Shown: positions 1-10,903, numbered from the stretch's first letter. The stretch is DNA of 64,000 bases from Prosthecobacter debontii (GCF_900167535.1 NZ_FUYE01000001.1:62001-126000), one strand, 5' to 3'. The notes: generated from the sequence alone by a model not told the origin. Made by a program: numbers and translations.

Positions 1-2
1 CA

Positions 3-3000
3 GATGGCAATTGGGGGGATGCAAGTCGTTGGACAGGAGCAACACCTTCTTCCACTTACCCTAGCGGTGTCGGAGCAACGGCCAGTGTGGTCCACGACAT
101 TGGGGCTACGCGAACGATTTCACTGGTCGATGGCTCGGGCAGTATCGACGTGACGCTCGGCACACTGAGGTTAGGGGACACCAATGCAACTCATGCGTTC
201 GTCCTAGGCTCTGTCAGCAGCGGTGGCAAATTCATCTTCGATAACGGTGGCCTTGGGGCGTTGCTGGATCACAGCGTCAAGACGGGTGGCACTACGACGG
301 ATCCGAATAAGAATCCTAACAGTGGAGATCGCATCGATGCTCAAGTTTTGCTCAATGACGACCTGACCATCTTTGCCAACACCAACATTGAATTTAGGAA
401 TCTGTGGACGGCTGCTGGCCATGACATCACGCTAACCGGAGCAGGGCGAGTTTACTGGAATGCCAACAATACCAGCACGGCAAAGGGCACTCTCTCGGGC
501 ATGGGCAATCTCTACATTTACAATGGCGAGGCTCGTTTTGATGGTATTGCAGGCACGGCGGATTCTAATGTTATTGATGCGCCGGAGATTTATATCGGAG
601 ATGGCTTGGTCACGACGGGCAATACGGGTTTCCGCACCTTACCCCGCCTTTATCTGGTCAATACTGAATCCACGCTGACTTCGGATCTCTTCCTCAATGG
701 GGGCATGCTGGTCTCTGACCTTGGTAACCTGACGCCCGTCAATGGCGATGGCATGGTGATCCTGAGTGGTAACTTACAAATCACAGGGGCAGCGGCCACG
801 AATATCATCGATGTCAATGACACCAGCACCTCGGTCGCAGGAACGCCGGAGGTTCATTATGTAACGGGAGTCATCAGTGGCACGGGTGGATTCAGCAAGG
901 TCAATATTGGTAGTCTGAACCTCCAGGCTGACAACACGATCCAGGGTGAGATTTATGTGCAGCGTGCTGGACCCGGAGGGGCGGCTTTGACGGCTAAAGG
1001 TGGTCTCACGCTCTCGGGGGCGGACGGTGCCTTCTCTGCGGCTTCAAAATTAATCATGAGCCGCGATGGCAGCTTCTATCTGGATAACTCGAAGGCGGTG
1101 AATTTGAACCGTGTTACTGATACCGCAGAAATCATCCTGCGTGGCCAAGGGCGTCTTCGCATGGTGGGAAATGCCAGTGCAGCCACCTCGGAAACCTTGG
1201 GGGCGCTGACGGTTGAGACAGGGTCTGGCAAGATCAACTTTGATCTGGATGACACCACACCGCAGTCCACCACACTGACCTTCAGCAGCTTTAATCGTAG
1301 CGTGGGTGCCATCGCGCAGTTTCAGGTGCTGGATAACACCCCCGGTGCCTTTGGCTCCTATCTGGGCGGCAATGCCAGACTCAACATCGCGGATCAAGGA
1401 GCCTCTGCTGTGCTAAAAGGCGGCGGTGGTGCTAATGGCAGCACGAATCAAACGCTGGTGATCGGTGCCTTTGGAGGGGTCAATAACATCTCCAATCACT
1501 TCATGACCTTTGATAAGACGAATCCGACGGAATTGCGTCCGCTCGATTTCGATACGGAGTATCTCAAGAGTTCCACCCTGGTGGATGGCGGTGTGATCCA
1601 TACCATCAACCCCACCACATTGGGAACGTTGGATCAGAACCTGATGATCAACTACAACGTGGATCGTGATGGCGATGTGAATTGGTATGAAGCTCGTCCG
1701 GTGCGGATGACCGCTAACTCGGCCGTCAATTCGCTTCGATTCGGTGTGAATGTGCCCACTGCGGCGAGCAACAGCCAAAACACCAATGAAATCGGCGCGG
1801 CCCTGGTGCTCAATCCGGGGGCGGTTCTGTATCTTGGCGATTCCCTGGCTGCTAACACGGGTCTCTCGGGGAATACCGATGGCTCAGGCATGGTCCTCTT
1901 CGGAAGGGATGTCACGGGCACGAACCCTGGAAGGAATCAGTTTATCGCGGGCGGTATTTTAGACTTCGGCAGCCGCGAGGCCATCTTCGTCAATGAAAGT
2001 GGTAACAGTGCCTTCATTCGTTCCGAAATTCGAGGCACAGGTGGTTTCACCAAAGCGGGTGCACAGACGATCTATCTCGATAACTCGAACAGCTACTCCG
2101 GCCCAACTAACATTGCAGAAGGTCTCTTGGTGTTGCGTGATCAACATGCACTGGGGAATTCGAACATCGTCAATATCCAAGGCTCCGGCAGTCTTTATCT
2201 TGATCTCGGGACTAATATTGTAAGTTCCGTCTCAGGTGGCGCGGCTCCAGACCTCTATGTGGGGGTTACGGATGCCAGCCGCACGATTCTTTATAGCAAT
2301 GGCACCAACAATACCTGGGGTGGCAACGTCATCATCGATGCGGTCGATAGCTCAGGTAACTGGGTCTTCGAATCCCGTATTGGCACAAATGCCCTGGCGA
2401 CCTTGAACATCAATGGTGATATCTATTCCAACGACATCGCCAATCCGATCAATACCGATACGGCCCTGAATGATGCACGACTGCTGACGACCAACGGGAC
2501 GAGCGCCACGGGAGGTATCATCAACCTCAACGGTCAATTCAAGGATAACATCAATGGTGCTGCAGGTGGAGGCTTGCCCATCAATTCGAATGTGGAAAAC
2601 CAAGTCCTGCGATTCCAGATCCGTGGCAGTAATGAGCTGGTCGTGAATGCCCGCCAGCAGTGGGACTCGGCAGGGCGTATCTATGTGGAGCAGGGTATCC
2701 TGCGTTATGAAGGTGATGGCAACTTCTTCACCGATGGCGCAGCAGCGGCCACCACGACAGGCAATGGCCAGAGTGGTATTCGCATGGGTGGCACAGCGGG
2801 CGGCACTAACAATGGCACCGCGAATAACGCCATCATCCTGACCAAACCAGGGCAGGTGCTGAACATCAGTCGCATTGATATCGGCGGCGATGGCAGCAAT
2901 AATTTTAATGCTCTCGGCAATACAATGCTGGCGGGCACGAACACCTCTGGCACGGTCACTTTCGGTAATGGTGATGAGCGGATTCTTTTCACGCAAGCCA

Positions 3001-6000
3001 GCTCGACGAACGGTGTGGGCTTTAATCGTGATCTATCCGTTTATGCGGCGGAAGGTGGCACCGTAGATCTGAATTTCTGGCTGGATGACCAGGGGGGCAA
3101 TGTCTCTTCCTGGTTGACCAAGATTGGCCGTGGGACAGTCAACTACAACAGCCGCAATAGCAGCCAGGCATCGGATGTGGAAGGTGTTTTCCTTTCGGGA
3201 GGTTTGCTGAGGCTAACGAATTATACACTCGGAACGGGTGTCCGCTTTGCCACCGGAGCACGCACCATTTTTGGGGGTGGTGGCCTGGAAATGGATGGGA
3301 CGGCAACGAGCAATCGCACAGAAAACCTCACGGGTGATGTGCGCATCATGGCGGGTGGCACGGATGTGATTGTCAGTTCGGCGGCTGGGCGGACGACGAC
3401 GCTGAATATTGGCGCCACGACAGCGACCTTTACTCGTGAGTCGGGTGGCACGCTGGCTTTGGTGGAAAATACCAATGGTGGTGTGGCCTCGGTGATCACC
3501 CTCAATGGTGCCACTGCGCCTGCGGCCGGATCTTTGATTGCCTACTCCTCATACGGTAGCGGCATAGGCACAGCCTTTGCCACGGACTTTGCAATGAGAG
3601 CGGATGCGTTGGGGAATATCACCGGCTTTAGCGGTGCTACCCGTCAGAATGAAGATAATACTTCGCTCTGGACGAACGGTAACGATATCAGTGAAGGAGC
3701 TTCAGGCTTTGGCGCAGCAACGACCAATGCTGGTGCAAGCATCAACAGCCTTCATTTCGATGCCAATGTCGCTAGCACTGTGAATGTGGATGCGGGAGGA
3801 CTGACCATCACCAGTGGTGGCCTTCTCATCAGCTCAGGGATTGATGTGTCTACCTCAACGAAAACAATCACTGGAGGCACCCTTTCTGCCGGCGGCGGAA
3901 ACGATCTCATCATTCATCATTATGGAGCGGGAACCCTCACCATCGAATCCGCTATTGGAGGCGCTTCTTTGGTGAAAACAGGCACGGGGGACATGGTCTT
4001 GACGGCCATGAATACCTACACGGGTAACACTTACTTTAACGGAGGCAGTGTCTCCATCTCCTCCCAGTCTGCTTTGGGTGTAACGCCAGTATCGCTCACA
4101 GCAAACAATCTTTACTTCAACGGAGGCACTCTTCACACCTCTGCGGACATGAGCCTGGATGCAAATCGCGGAATTCTGTTCGGCGGTAATGGTGGAGCGA
4201 TTGATGTGGAGGCTTCCACAACTCTGACGGTCAATGGTCAAATGGCCTCGGAGGCCAGTGTTTTTGGGTATGTCTCGAATGTGGCTGTGGGGCGTTTGGA
4301 TAAGCTCGGAGCAGGCACATTGGTGCTTACTCAATTTGATAACGCCTACAACGGACTCACCGATATTCGTGAAGGTACATTGATCTGGGCTCCTGGCGTC
4401 GAGGGTTCCACCACACGCTCTCCGTTCGGGTCCAACAGTGCTTTCTTGGATGGAACCATTGTCCGTAGTGGTGCTACCTTAGAGATCGCTGCCACGGGAA
4501 CCTCGACCAACCAAACCACGACGATGCAAGAGTGGTTTACCTTCGAAGGCGGCAGCACGCTGAATGTCTCTCTGCTTGCGGCCAATGATCGTAACCTTGT
4601 ACTGAACGGTGTGATCAAACTCGATAGCCTGGGGCATATAGGCACGCTGGATGGCATTTCTACTGCAGACACCATTGCTGGCGCAACGACGATCAATGTC
4701 GGACGCCGAACCACTCACTTGAATAATGCCGGTGGGTATCTGACGGGCGATGGCGGGATCACCAAAATTGGTGCTGGTGCCCTGGCCTTCCGTGAGAATA
4801 ACCCTGAGTGGACTGGGCAGCTCATCGTCAATGAAGGGCTTGTGGAAATTTACAGTGCTGGATATGCCCTCGGCACAGGCACGATGCCGATCATCCTGGG
4901 GCATAACCTATCTGCCGAACTCGCAGGTGAGGCAGTCAGTGGCAATACGACAGTTCAGCTGTTCTTCCGTGATGAGGGAGGTTACCGAGATGTCTCGACC
5001 ATCACCCAGGACATCATCGTGCGTGCAGATGAAGGCGCAGGCACCCAGGCGAAGCACATTGGAGCCCGCTACATGGCCGATGTGGATGTAGTCAATTTTG
5101 CCGGGAATCTGACACTCAACGATGATGTCACCTTCTTTTACCAAGATGACGTGAGGAACTCCACTGACCAGTTTAATGAAACAAGTTCGAGCACGGCGGC
5201 TGCCAACACGCGTAACGATACGCGTTCTTATGGTGCCGCGCTGAATGTGGAAACGATTTTCATCAATTTTGATGGCGACATCATCGGTTCGAAGAGCATC
5301 ACCACTCGTGTGGATCAAGGTGGGAATGGAAATGCGACCAATGGGAGTATCACCGGTGCCAATGATGACTTTGTGCTGCGGCCTGTGTTTGGTCTCAATG
5401 GCGATAACTCGGCTTGGACAGGCTCGCTGACGCTGGGAAATACCAGCAGTGATGTGGACCGCGAGCATCTTGTCCGCTTCGGCCAATCGTCCAGCATCTC
5501 ATCGGCTAACGATGTGATTATGCATCACAATGCCTCTCTACAGGCGGGTGGTCAAAACATCACCATCGGCAGTTTGATCAATCCCACAGGGGCCGCCACG
5601 ATCGATAGCTACATTGAAAATGCCGCTACCTCACCAGGGGTGATTACCATCAATCAGCTCACGGACGCCACCGTCGGCATCATCTTCCGTGATGGCATCA
5701 ATTTTTTCCAGCTTCAGGCGGGTGAAGTGGATGCTTCACTGTCCATTGTGAAGACGGGGGGAGCGATGCTGGAATGGCTGAAAGGAAACAGCTATTCGGG
5801 CTCCACCACGATTGATGCTGGCGAACTGAAACTCAGTTACGGGGCAGATGCATCGATGCTCGCAGACTCCGCCTCACTGATCATTCGTGATGGGATGTTG
5901 AATCTGGCGGGAACGGTTGCCCATCAAGAGATCGTCAGTGGCACCACCATTGATGGAAATGCCCGCATCATTCGTTCGGCCGGCAGTTCGACGATCCAAC

Positions 6001-8777
6001 TCAATGCGATAAACTACATCAGCGGCACCCTTCACATCAGTGAGGATAACATTGCCACCACAGATACCTTAAACGATCCGACAACAGGCATCATTGGTGT
6101 CTGGGCTACGGTGGGTGGAAGTTGGGCGGTGAATGCCACCAATTCCGTTGACGGCGCACTGGTCGGTCTCACGACGTTTTCGGATGTAAATCGCCTCGGC
6201 GGAGTGATTCCAGATGGAGCGGCGCTGAATGTTCGTATCATCGAGGCTGGCAGTTCTGGTCCTGTCACGCTTGGCGCAGGAACAACGGTGATCAATACCT
6301 TGCTCCAAGGTGCTAGCGGTGGCGCGGGTGTAGAAGCTGCATTCGTGCAGATAGGCGCGACAGAGACGCTCCGAATCGCTTCGGGTGGGATTCTGCTGCC
6401 TTCGACCAGTTCAGCACTCACTTTCGGTGGCACGGGTGCTTTGACGGCAGGCGTCAATCTGAACGATGACGCGGTTCTGAATCTCCAGAACGAAAGCGTG
6501 ACTGAGGCTCTGACGGTGGGAGTCAGCATCACTGACAACGGCACGGGCCAGGTCGGTGTGGCAACGCCTGGAGTTGGAAACGTGATTTTCACTGGCACTA
6601 ATAGTTACTCCGGACAGACTCAAGTGACGTGGGGGACTTTGTCAGTGGGTGATGGTGGAACAACGGGCACTTTGGGAACAGGGGCCGTCGAAGCCGCGGC
6701 AACGGGCACGCTTCGTTTTAATCGTTCAGATTCAGCACTCAGCATTGTTGGACCTGTGAATGGTGCGGGAACGGTCATTCAAACTGGATCAGGAACGACG
6801 ACGCTGAATAGCTCGACTGTGCTGAATGAGCTGAATTTCATTCTTGCTGGAGGAACGCTAGCGACGGGTGCGGATCAGGCGATCAATACGACTCGACCAT
6901 TGATCTTCGGTGATACTGTGGCCAGCACATCCGTCGGTTCACTGGATCTGACTCTGGGTAGTGCCACGGTGGGGGGGCTGCAGGTGCAAACCAACACCAC
7001 GACGGCGAACGAAATACTCATCGGCTCAGGCAAGACCCTTCAGGTGAATGGCAATGTTCTGATCGGTATCAATGTCGCTCCTAGCGGGACTGGAACTCCG
7101 GTTTTCCCGAACACTGCGCTGACCGTCTCTGGGGGTGGGCAGTGGGTGGTGAATAGCCTTGGAGGCAGCTTCCAGATTGGCGGTGGAACGGGCAGCGTGA
7201 ATGCCAACCGCGTGGTGGTTGATTTGTCTGGTTTGGCCAATTTCTCCGTGGATCTAGGCAGCTCCGGCACGTTCCGGCTAGGAGATGCCAATGGCAATTC
7301 TTCGGGTTCTGGTAATGCCACTTCCTCTCTGCTGCTGGCTGAGAATACCACCATCACGGCTTCGCTGTTGGGTATCGGTGATCGTCAAGGTGTGGGGGGC
7401 AGTAGCAATGCGCTAAGGATGGGAGCAGGCACGACTGTGTTTAATGTGAACACACTTTCGGTTGGTGATCGGGGCCAGCGTGGCACCGGCAGCCTGAACT
7501 TTGCCGGGAGCACTGGGACGCTGAAAGTGCGTGCTGCCGATGGGGTTGGCCGAACGGTGATGCACGTCCTGAGTTCCTCGGCGGGCACAGGTTATGATCT
7601 TTCAGGCACCGTGAACCTTCTGGGGCACGATGCGGATTTACTACTCAGCACTTTGGAGATCGGTATCCGCACCAATGGTAACGGGTCGGGCATCGGCACG
7701 TTCTCTTTTGATCAAGGGACACTGGACGTCACTTCTATCTCCATCGGCAGGAAGACAGGAGGTGCGGGAACGGAGAGCGATTCGGTGGTGGGCACGCTGA
7801 ACATCGGTGGCGGCACGGTGATTGTTGGGGAGGGCGGCATCGCGATGGCTGAAAATAGCTCGACGGGAACCTCGCCCTCCAGTGGTGTGCTGAATTTCAC
7901 AGGCGGTGACATTCAGATCGGTGGAGACATCCTTAAAATCGGCACCACAGGGGCGGCTGCCGCTTCAGCGACTCTGAATCTCACGGGCACTGCGGTCCTG
8001 GATATGACTGGGCATGCCATCGGCTCAGTTTCGCAGCCTTTGGATTCTTTGATTCTCGATAGCGGCACACTCAAGAACGTGAGCCAGATCAATGGCGGAA
8101 CGACAGGCCTTATCACGGCGGGTAATGGCGGCACCTTGATCCTGGCCGGCAATAACAACTACAGCGGGGGAACCCAGATCAACACAGGCACCTTGCTGAT
8201 TGCTAGCGCAGCCACTACCGGTTTCGGAAATGTCGCGGTGAATGCGAATGGGGTCCTTGCAGGTGTCGGCACCGTGCGTGGAGATACGACCATTTCCCTG
8301 AATGGAGCTGTCAGTCCGGGTTTGGGCGCTGGCACTGTCGGCACGCTGACCTGGGCTTCGGGGATGGACTTGAGCTTTGAATCCGGTTCCAGCGCGAGCT
8401 TCCTGCTCGGCTCGACCTCGGGTGTCAGTGATCAACTTGCCAGCGAAGGGCTGGGCACGCTGACGCTGGATGCAGGCACCACCTTCAATGTGACGGGTTG
8501 GGACTCGGCTTATGTGCCCAACGGTGGCGACTCCTGGCAGATCTTGGATTGGGGAACTATCACTGGAAGCTTTGAAGTGGGAACCAACTTCCGCTCATCA
8601 GGTTCAGGTGGTGGGGATCTCTTCTTGCCAGACTTAGGAGGCGGTCACTTCTGGGATGTTTCGAACTTTATGAGCGCAGGTGTTATTACCGTGGTGGCCA
8701 TTCCTGAGCCTGGTCGTGTTTCCTTCCTGCTTGTGGGAGGTTTGTTGTTGATGATGCGCCGTCGGCGTAAGTCGTGA
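3..8777 (+). CDS. Giant PEP-CTERM surface protein with autotransporter-associated beta-strand repeats (5' end outside window)
   Basis: The reading frame is open to the left edge, so the start codon and signal peptide lie outside the window; a GTG at 87 is in frame but is not a credible start. The first visible residues contain DGNWGDASRWTG, which resembles the Trp-rich segment that opens proteins of this class. At least 2,900 residues follow, Gly/Thr/Asn/Ser-rich, with recurring units of the form SYSG-T-I-x-GxL (near 2090, 4010, 4340, 4800, 5800, 6600 and 8150), the signature of autotransporter-associated beta-strand repeats, which form a long beta-helix. The C-terminus reads IPEPGR, about 12 hydrophobic residues, then RRRRKS: a classical PEP-CTERM signal, so I infer export and exosortase processing at the envelope. 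There is no outer-membrane barrel domain, so this is not a true autotransporter. No exosortase gene is in the window. Exact function is unknown; adhesin or surface-layer role is inference. Confidence 0.9.
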   Translation, partial: DGNWGDASRWTGATPSSTYPSGVGATASVVHDIGATRTISLVDGSGSIDVTLGTLRLGDTNATHAFVLGSVSSGGKFIFDNGGLGALLDHSVKTGGTTTDPNKNPNSGDRIDAQVLLNDDLTIFANTNIEFRNLWTAAGHDITLTGAGRVYWNANNTSTAKGTLSGMGNLYIYNGEARFDGIAGTADSNVIDAPEIYIGDGLVTTGNTGFRTLPRLYLVNTESTLTSDLFLNGGMLVSDLGNLTPVNGDGMVILSGNLQITGAAATNIIDVNDTSTSVAGTPEVHYVTGVISGTGGFSKVNIGSLNLQADNTIQGEIYVQRAGPGGAALTAKGGLTLSGADGAFSAASKLIMSRDGSFYLDNSKAVNLNRVTDTAEIILRGQGRLRMVGNASAATSETLGALTVETGSGKINFDLDDTTPQSTTLTFSSFNRSVGAIAQFQVLDNTPGAFGSYLGGNARLNIADQGASAVLKGGGGANGSTNQTLVIGAFGGVNNISNHFMTFDKTNPTELRPLDFDTEYLKSSTLVDGGVIHTINPTTLGTLDQNLMINYNVDRDGDVNWYEARPVRMTANSAVNSLRFGVNVPTAASNSQNTNEIGAALVLNPGAVLYLGDSLAANTGLSGNTDGSGMVLFGRDVTGTNPGRNQFIAGGILDFGSREAIFVNESGNSAFIRSEIRGTGGFTKAGAQTIYLDNSNSYSGPTNIAEGLLVLRDQHALGNSNIVNIQGSGSLYLDLGTNIVSSVSGGAAPDLYVGVTDASRTILYSNGTNNTWGGNVIIDAVDSSGNWVFESRIGTNALATLNINGDIYSNDIANPINTDTALNDARLLTTNGTSATGGIINLNGQFKDNINGAAGGGLPINSNVENQVLRFQIRGSNELVVNARQQWDSAGRIYVEQGILRYEGDGNFFTDGAAAATTTGNGQSGIRMGGTAGGTNNGTANNAIILTKPGQVLNISRIDIGGDGSNNFNALGNTMLAGTNTSGTVTFGNGDERILFTQASSTNGVGFNRDLSVYAAEGGTVDLNFWLDDQGGNVSSWLTKIGRGTVNYNSRNSSQASDVEGVFLSGGLLRLTNYTLGTGVRFATGARTIFGGGGLEMDGTATSNRTENLTGDVRIMAGGTDVIVSSAAGRTTTLNIGATTATFTRESGGTLALVENTNGGVASVITLNGATAPAAGSLIAYSSYGSGIGTAFATDFAMRADALGNITGFSGATRQNEDNTSLWTNGNDISEGASGFGAATTNAGASINSLHFDANVASTVNVDAGGLTITSGGLLISSGIDVSTSTKTITGGTLSAGGGNDLIIHHYGAGTLTIESAIGGASLVKTGTGDMVLTAMNTYTGNTYFNGGSVSISSQSALGVTPVSLTANNLYFNGGTLHTSADMSLDANRGILFGGNGGAIDVEASTTLTVNGQMASEASVFGYVSNVAVGRLDKLGAGTLVLTQFDNAYNGLTDIREGTLIWAPGVEGSTTRSPFGSNSAFLDGTIVRSGATLEIAATGTSTNQTTTMQEWFTFEGGSTLNVSLLAANDRNLVLNGVIKLDSLGHIGTLDGISTADTIAGATTINVGRRTTHLNNAGGYLTGDGGITKIGAGALAFRENNPEWTGQLIVNEGLVEIYSAGYALGTGTMPIILGHNLSAELAGEAVSGNTTVQLFFRDEGGYRDVSTITQDIIVRADEGAGTQAKHIGARYMADVDVVNFAGNLTLNDDVTFFYQDDVRNSTDQFNETSSSTAAANTRNDTRSYGAALNVETIFINFDGDIIGSKSITTRVDQGGNGNATNGSITGANDDFVLRPVFGLNGDNSAWTGSLTLGNTSSDVDREHLVRFGQSSSISSANDVIMHHNASLQAGGQNITIGSLINPTGAATIDSYIENAATSPGVITINQLTDATVGIIFRDGINFFQLQAGEVDASLSIVKTGGAMLEWLKGNSYSGSTTIDAGELKLSYGADASMLADSASLIIRDGMLNLAGTVAHQEIVSGTTIDGNARIIRSAGSSTIQLNAINYISGTLHISEDNIATTDTLNDPTTGIIGVWATVGGSWAVNATNSVDGALVGLTTFSDVNRLGGVIPDGAALNVRIIEAGSSGPVTLGAGTTVINTLLQGASGGAGVEAAFVQIGATETLRIASGGILLPSTSSALTFGGTGALTAGVNLNDDAVLNLQNESVTEALTVGVSITDNGTGQVGVATPGVGNVIFTGTNSYSGQTQVTWGTLSVGDGGTTGTLGTGAVEAAATGTLRFNRSDSALSIVGPVNGAGTVIQTGSGTTTLNSSTVLNELNFILAGGTLATGADQAINTTRPLIFGDTVASTSVGSLDLTLGSATVGGLQVQTNTTTANEILIGSGKTLQVNGNVLIGINVAPSGTGTPVFPNTALTVSGGGQWVVNSLGGSFQIGGGTGSVNANRVVVDLSGLANFSVDLGSSGTFRLGDANGNSSGSGNATSSLLLAENTTITASLLGIGDRQGVGGSSNALRMGAGTTVFNVNTLSVGDRGQRGTGSLNFAGSTGTLKVRAADGVGRTVMHVLSSSAGTGYDLSGTVNLLGHDADLLLSTLEIGIRTNGNGSGIGTFSFDQGTLDVTSISIGRKTGGAGTESDSVVGTLNIGGGTVIVGEGGIAMAENSSTGTSPSSGVLNFTGGDIQIGGDILKIGTTGAAAASATLNLTGTAVLDMTGHAIGSVSQPLDSLILDSGTLKNVSQINGGTTGLITAGNGGTLILAGNNNYSGGTQINTGTLLIASAATTGFGNVAVNANGVLAGVGTVRGDTTISLNGAVSPGLGAGTVGTLTWASGMDLSFESGSSASFLLGSTSGVSDQLASEGLGTLTLDAGTTFNVTGWDSAYVPNGGDSWQILDWGTITGSFEVGTNFRSSGSGGGDLFLPDLGGGHFWDVSNFMSAGVITVVAIPEPGRVSFLLVGGLLLMMRRRRKS

Positions 8778-8789
8778 GTCGGTGAACGA

Positions 8790-8817
8790 AAAGGGGCGGT
8801 CCAATGGCCGCCCCTTT
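8790..8817. terminator. Bidirectional rho-independent terminator
   Basis: A perfect 10-bp stem (AAAGGGGCGG / CCGCCCCTTT) with an 8-base loop sits 12 bases after the PEP-CTERM gene and 26 bases after the stop of the convergent nucleoside hydrolase gene. The A and T ends of the stem give a short T tract in both directions, so it can serve both genes. Confidence 0.85.
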
Positions 8818-8843
8818 GAGTTTAAAGATCAGGTTTGATCAGC

Positions 8844-9857
8844 TTACTTGGCAGGTGGTTCCACACAAAGCTGCACAATCGCTTCACGCACTCGCGAAGC
8901 TTGCTCGGGAGACATGACTAAATACCGGTGGCGGCCTTTGCCATCCTTCGTGGGACGATACCATGTGGCGCCGTTATCTTCCACGGTCACACCGCCACCA
9001 GGGGAGAGATCAAAGTAACCGCGATCTGGATAGATGACGTAGAGGACAGCCGTCGGGTCCCATGTCGGACGATCATGGGGAGGTGGATTGTAGAGATAGT
9101 AAGCTTCCTTCAGCGGGTGATGTTTCACATACTCAAAGTCCTTCTCGATGCTCACATGCGGATAGGCGGCGGCGACACCGATCTCATAACCACTCCACAC
9201 GATGGGGGTGGGCCAGTGAACCGCCAGCTTCTGAGCGGCTGGGATGTCTTTGATCACATTGTATTCCAGATGGCGCGTATTCCAGTTCACCGTCTGGAAA
9301 GCACCTGCCATGATGGCGAGCACCGTGACTTTCTTTTTGATCAAGTCGCGACCACTGAGCGGTGAATGCTCATCTGCTTGGGAGTCTAGCAGGCGCGAGA
9401 AGTTGGTAAAGAAGCCGACCTGAGCCAGGGCCACAGAGTTGTCAGGCTGAGCTGCCAGCAGCTTACGGATCAGACCGACAGCTTCCGGGGCATCCGCACC
9501 GCTGAGGAGGTCATGGGGATAACGGAAGCTGCCATCTGCATTCTTTTCATCGGCCAGCAGGTTGAATCTGCCGGGTTCTGGAGTGGCTCCATTTCGCACG
9601 ACACCGATGGGAGTGTCGGGATAGCCATGGAAGGTGTTGATGGCGTCAACGAAGGCTGCGGCCTGGGGATGATCCTTGGTGATCGTCACTGCAAGCAATT
9701 CACAAGCGCCACGCTTTTGCAGGTTGTGAATCATCTCCAGAGCCATCACGTCGTCCACGTCATTACCCATATCGGTATCGAAGATGAGCTTGACGGGAGC
9801 GGCTTGAGACCAACTGCCAAGGGCAATCAGAAGCAGGGGGAATAAAGTTCGTTTCAT
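8844..9857 (-). CDS. Secreted nucleoside hydrolase (paralogue 1, last gene of the locus)
   Basis: Inosine/uridine-preferring nucleoside hydrolase superfamily, 337 aa. A signal peptide (about residues 1-19, ending SQAA) is followed by the diagnostic Ca-binding motif IFDTDMGNDVDDVMAL. The late motif WDPTAVLY supplies the C-terminal Asp ligand. Enzymes of this fold split the N-glycosidic bond of ribosides to free ribose and base; the signal peptide puts this one in the periplasm or outside. It is the last of three tandem paralogues behind a ribose-type transporter, with a 26-base gap to the one upstream, and ends at the shared terminator. It is closer in sequence to paralogue 3 than to paralogue 2. 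Substrate is not provable here, since the superfamily also contains members that act on other ribosides. Confidence 0.88.
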   Translation of the reverse strand: MKRTLFPLLLIALGSWSQAAPVKLIFDTDMGNDVDDVMALEMIHNLQKRGACELLAVTITKDHPQAAAFVDAINTFHGYPDTPIGVVRNGATPEPGRFNLLADEKNADGSFRYPHDLLSGADAPEAVGLIRKLLAAQPDNSVALAQVGFFTNFSRLLDSQADEHSPLSGRDLIKKKVTVLAIMAGAFQTVNWNTRHLEYNVIKDIPAAQKLAVHWPTPIVWSGYEIGVAAAYPHVSIEKDFEYVKHHPLKEAYYLYNPPPHDRPTWDPTAVLYVIYPDRGYFDLSPGGGVTVEDNGATWYRPTKDGKGRHRYLVMSPEQASRVREAIVQLCVEPPAK

Positions 9858-9883
9858 GCAGGGTTGGTTGGGTTGGGTGAGAT

Positions 9884-10903
9884 TTAGCGGGTTCTTTTGG
9901 AAGGTGGTGCGGCCATCAGTTCACCGATAATCTTTTGCAAAGCGGAGGGACCGTTTTTGATTTTCACGTAGCGATGCGGGCGCGGCCAATCCCGTGACCA
10001 TTCGGTGTGACCATCGGAGTCCACGATCACGCGCCCTTTATCCACCACGTCCCAAAGTTCGGGTTGGGGACCTCGCACGGCGAGTAGCACGGTGGCTTGA
10101 TCATGGCTGGGTTTGCCGTGTTCCAGCGCAGGTTTGCCATGATGCATGCGCAGCTCGAAAGCTCGCCTCACCGGATTATTGGAGGGGGTAGCCTGAAGCT
10201 CTGAGCCCGTGATGAGGGCTGCGCCGATTTCATACCCCTGCCACAGGAGCGGACCTCGCCATTCATTGACCACGCTGACAGCCGCCGGTGGGTCGAGCTT
10301 GATGTTGGTTTCAGGATTGGCGGTGCGTGGAAAACCGCCGCCCATGATGACGGTGAGCTTCACCTTTTTCATCACCAACTCGGTGCCGGAAAGCGGGCTG
10401 AATTCATCGGCCTTAGAATGCCATAGATCTTCCAGATTGCTTAAAGCTCCGACGCTACAAATCACCACGCTGCCGTCAGGTTGCGCAGCTAAAGTCCGGC
10501 GGTAGATGGCCAGAGCATCAGGCATCTCGTCATCGGGTTTCGCTTGATGAGGAAATTCATCGCGCAGGGCCGGCGTGTAGCTGCTGGCTCTCCCCCCTGA
10601 AATCTTGGCTCCATCTTTGTCTGTGCCGATGGGGATGTTGCCCCGTCCATAGTAGGTGTTGATGGCGGCACATGCGGCGGCAGACGCATTGCCCGGGCAT
10701 TTGCGATTGGTCACCTCCGCCAAGATTTCAGCTTCACCGCGGTCAGCTAAAGCATGCAGCACGGCTAGGGCTCCGACGTCATCGCAGTCATTCGCCATGT
10801 CTGTGTCAAAGATCACTTTGACCGGTTCGGCTGTTGCCAAAGACGCTGACACGCAGAAACTGGTGAGAATGCACAATAAGTTAGGCTTTGGCATGACGAT
10901 CAT
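9884..10903 (-). CDS. Secreted nucleoside hydrolase (paralogue 2)
   Basis: Same superfamily, 339 aa, with a signal peptide ending near SLATA and the Asp cluster IFDTDMANDCDDVGAL. The C-terminal ligand region reads SHDQATVLL. It is the most divergent of the three: after the first strand it has a Cys-containing segment (TNRKCPGNASAAACAA) where the other two carry a PQ-AAFVDA motif, which may mean a different base or sugar preference. The ATG overlaps the TGA of the upstream hydrolase by 4 bases, so the two are probably translationally coupled. An ATG three codons further in (10894) is an equally possible start. Confidence 0.86.
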   Translation of the reverse strand: MIVMPKPNLLCILTSFCVSASLATAEPVKVIFDTDMANDCDDVGALAVLHALADRGEAEILAEVTNRKCPGNASAAACAAINTYYGRGNIPIGTDKDGAKISGGRASSYTPALRDEFPHQAKPDDEMPDALAIYRRTLAAQPDGSVVICSVGALSNLEDLWHSKADEFSPLSGTELVMKKVKLTVIMGGGFPRTANPETNIKLDPPAAVSVVNEWRGPLLWQGYEIGAALITGSELQATPSNNPVRRAFELRMHHGKPALEHGKPSHDQATVLLAVRGPQPELWDVVDKGRVIVDSDGHTEWSRDWPRPHRYVKIKNGPSALQKIIGELMAAPPSKRTR

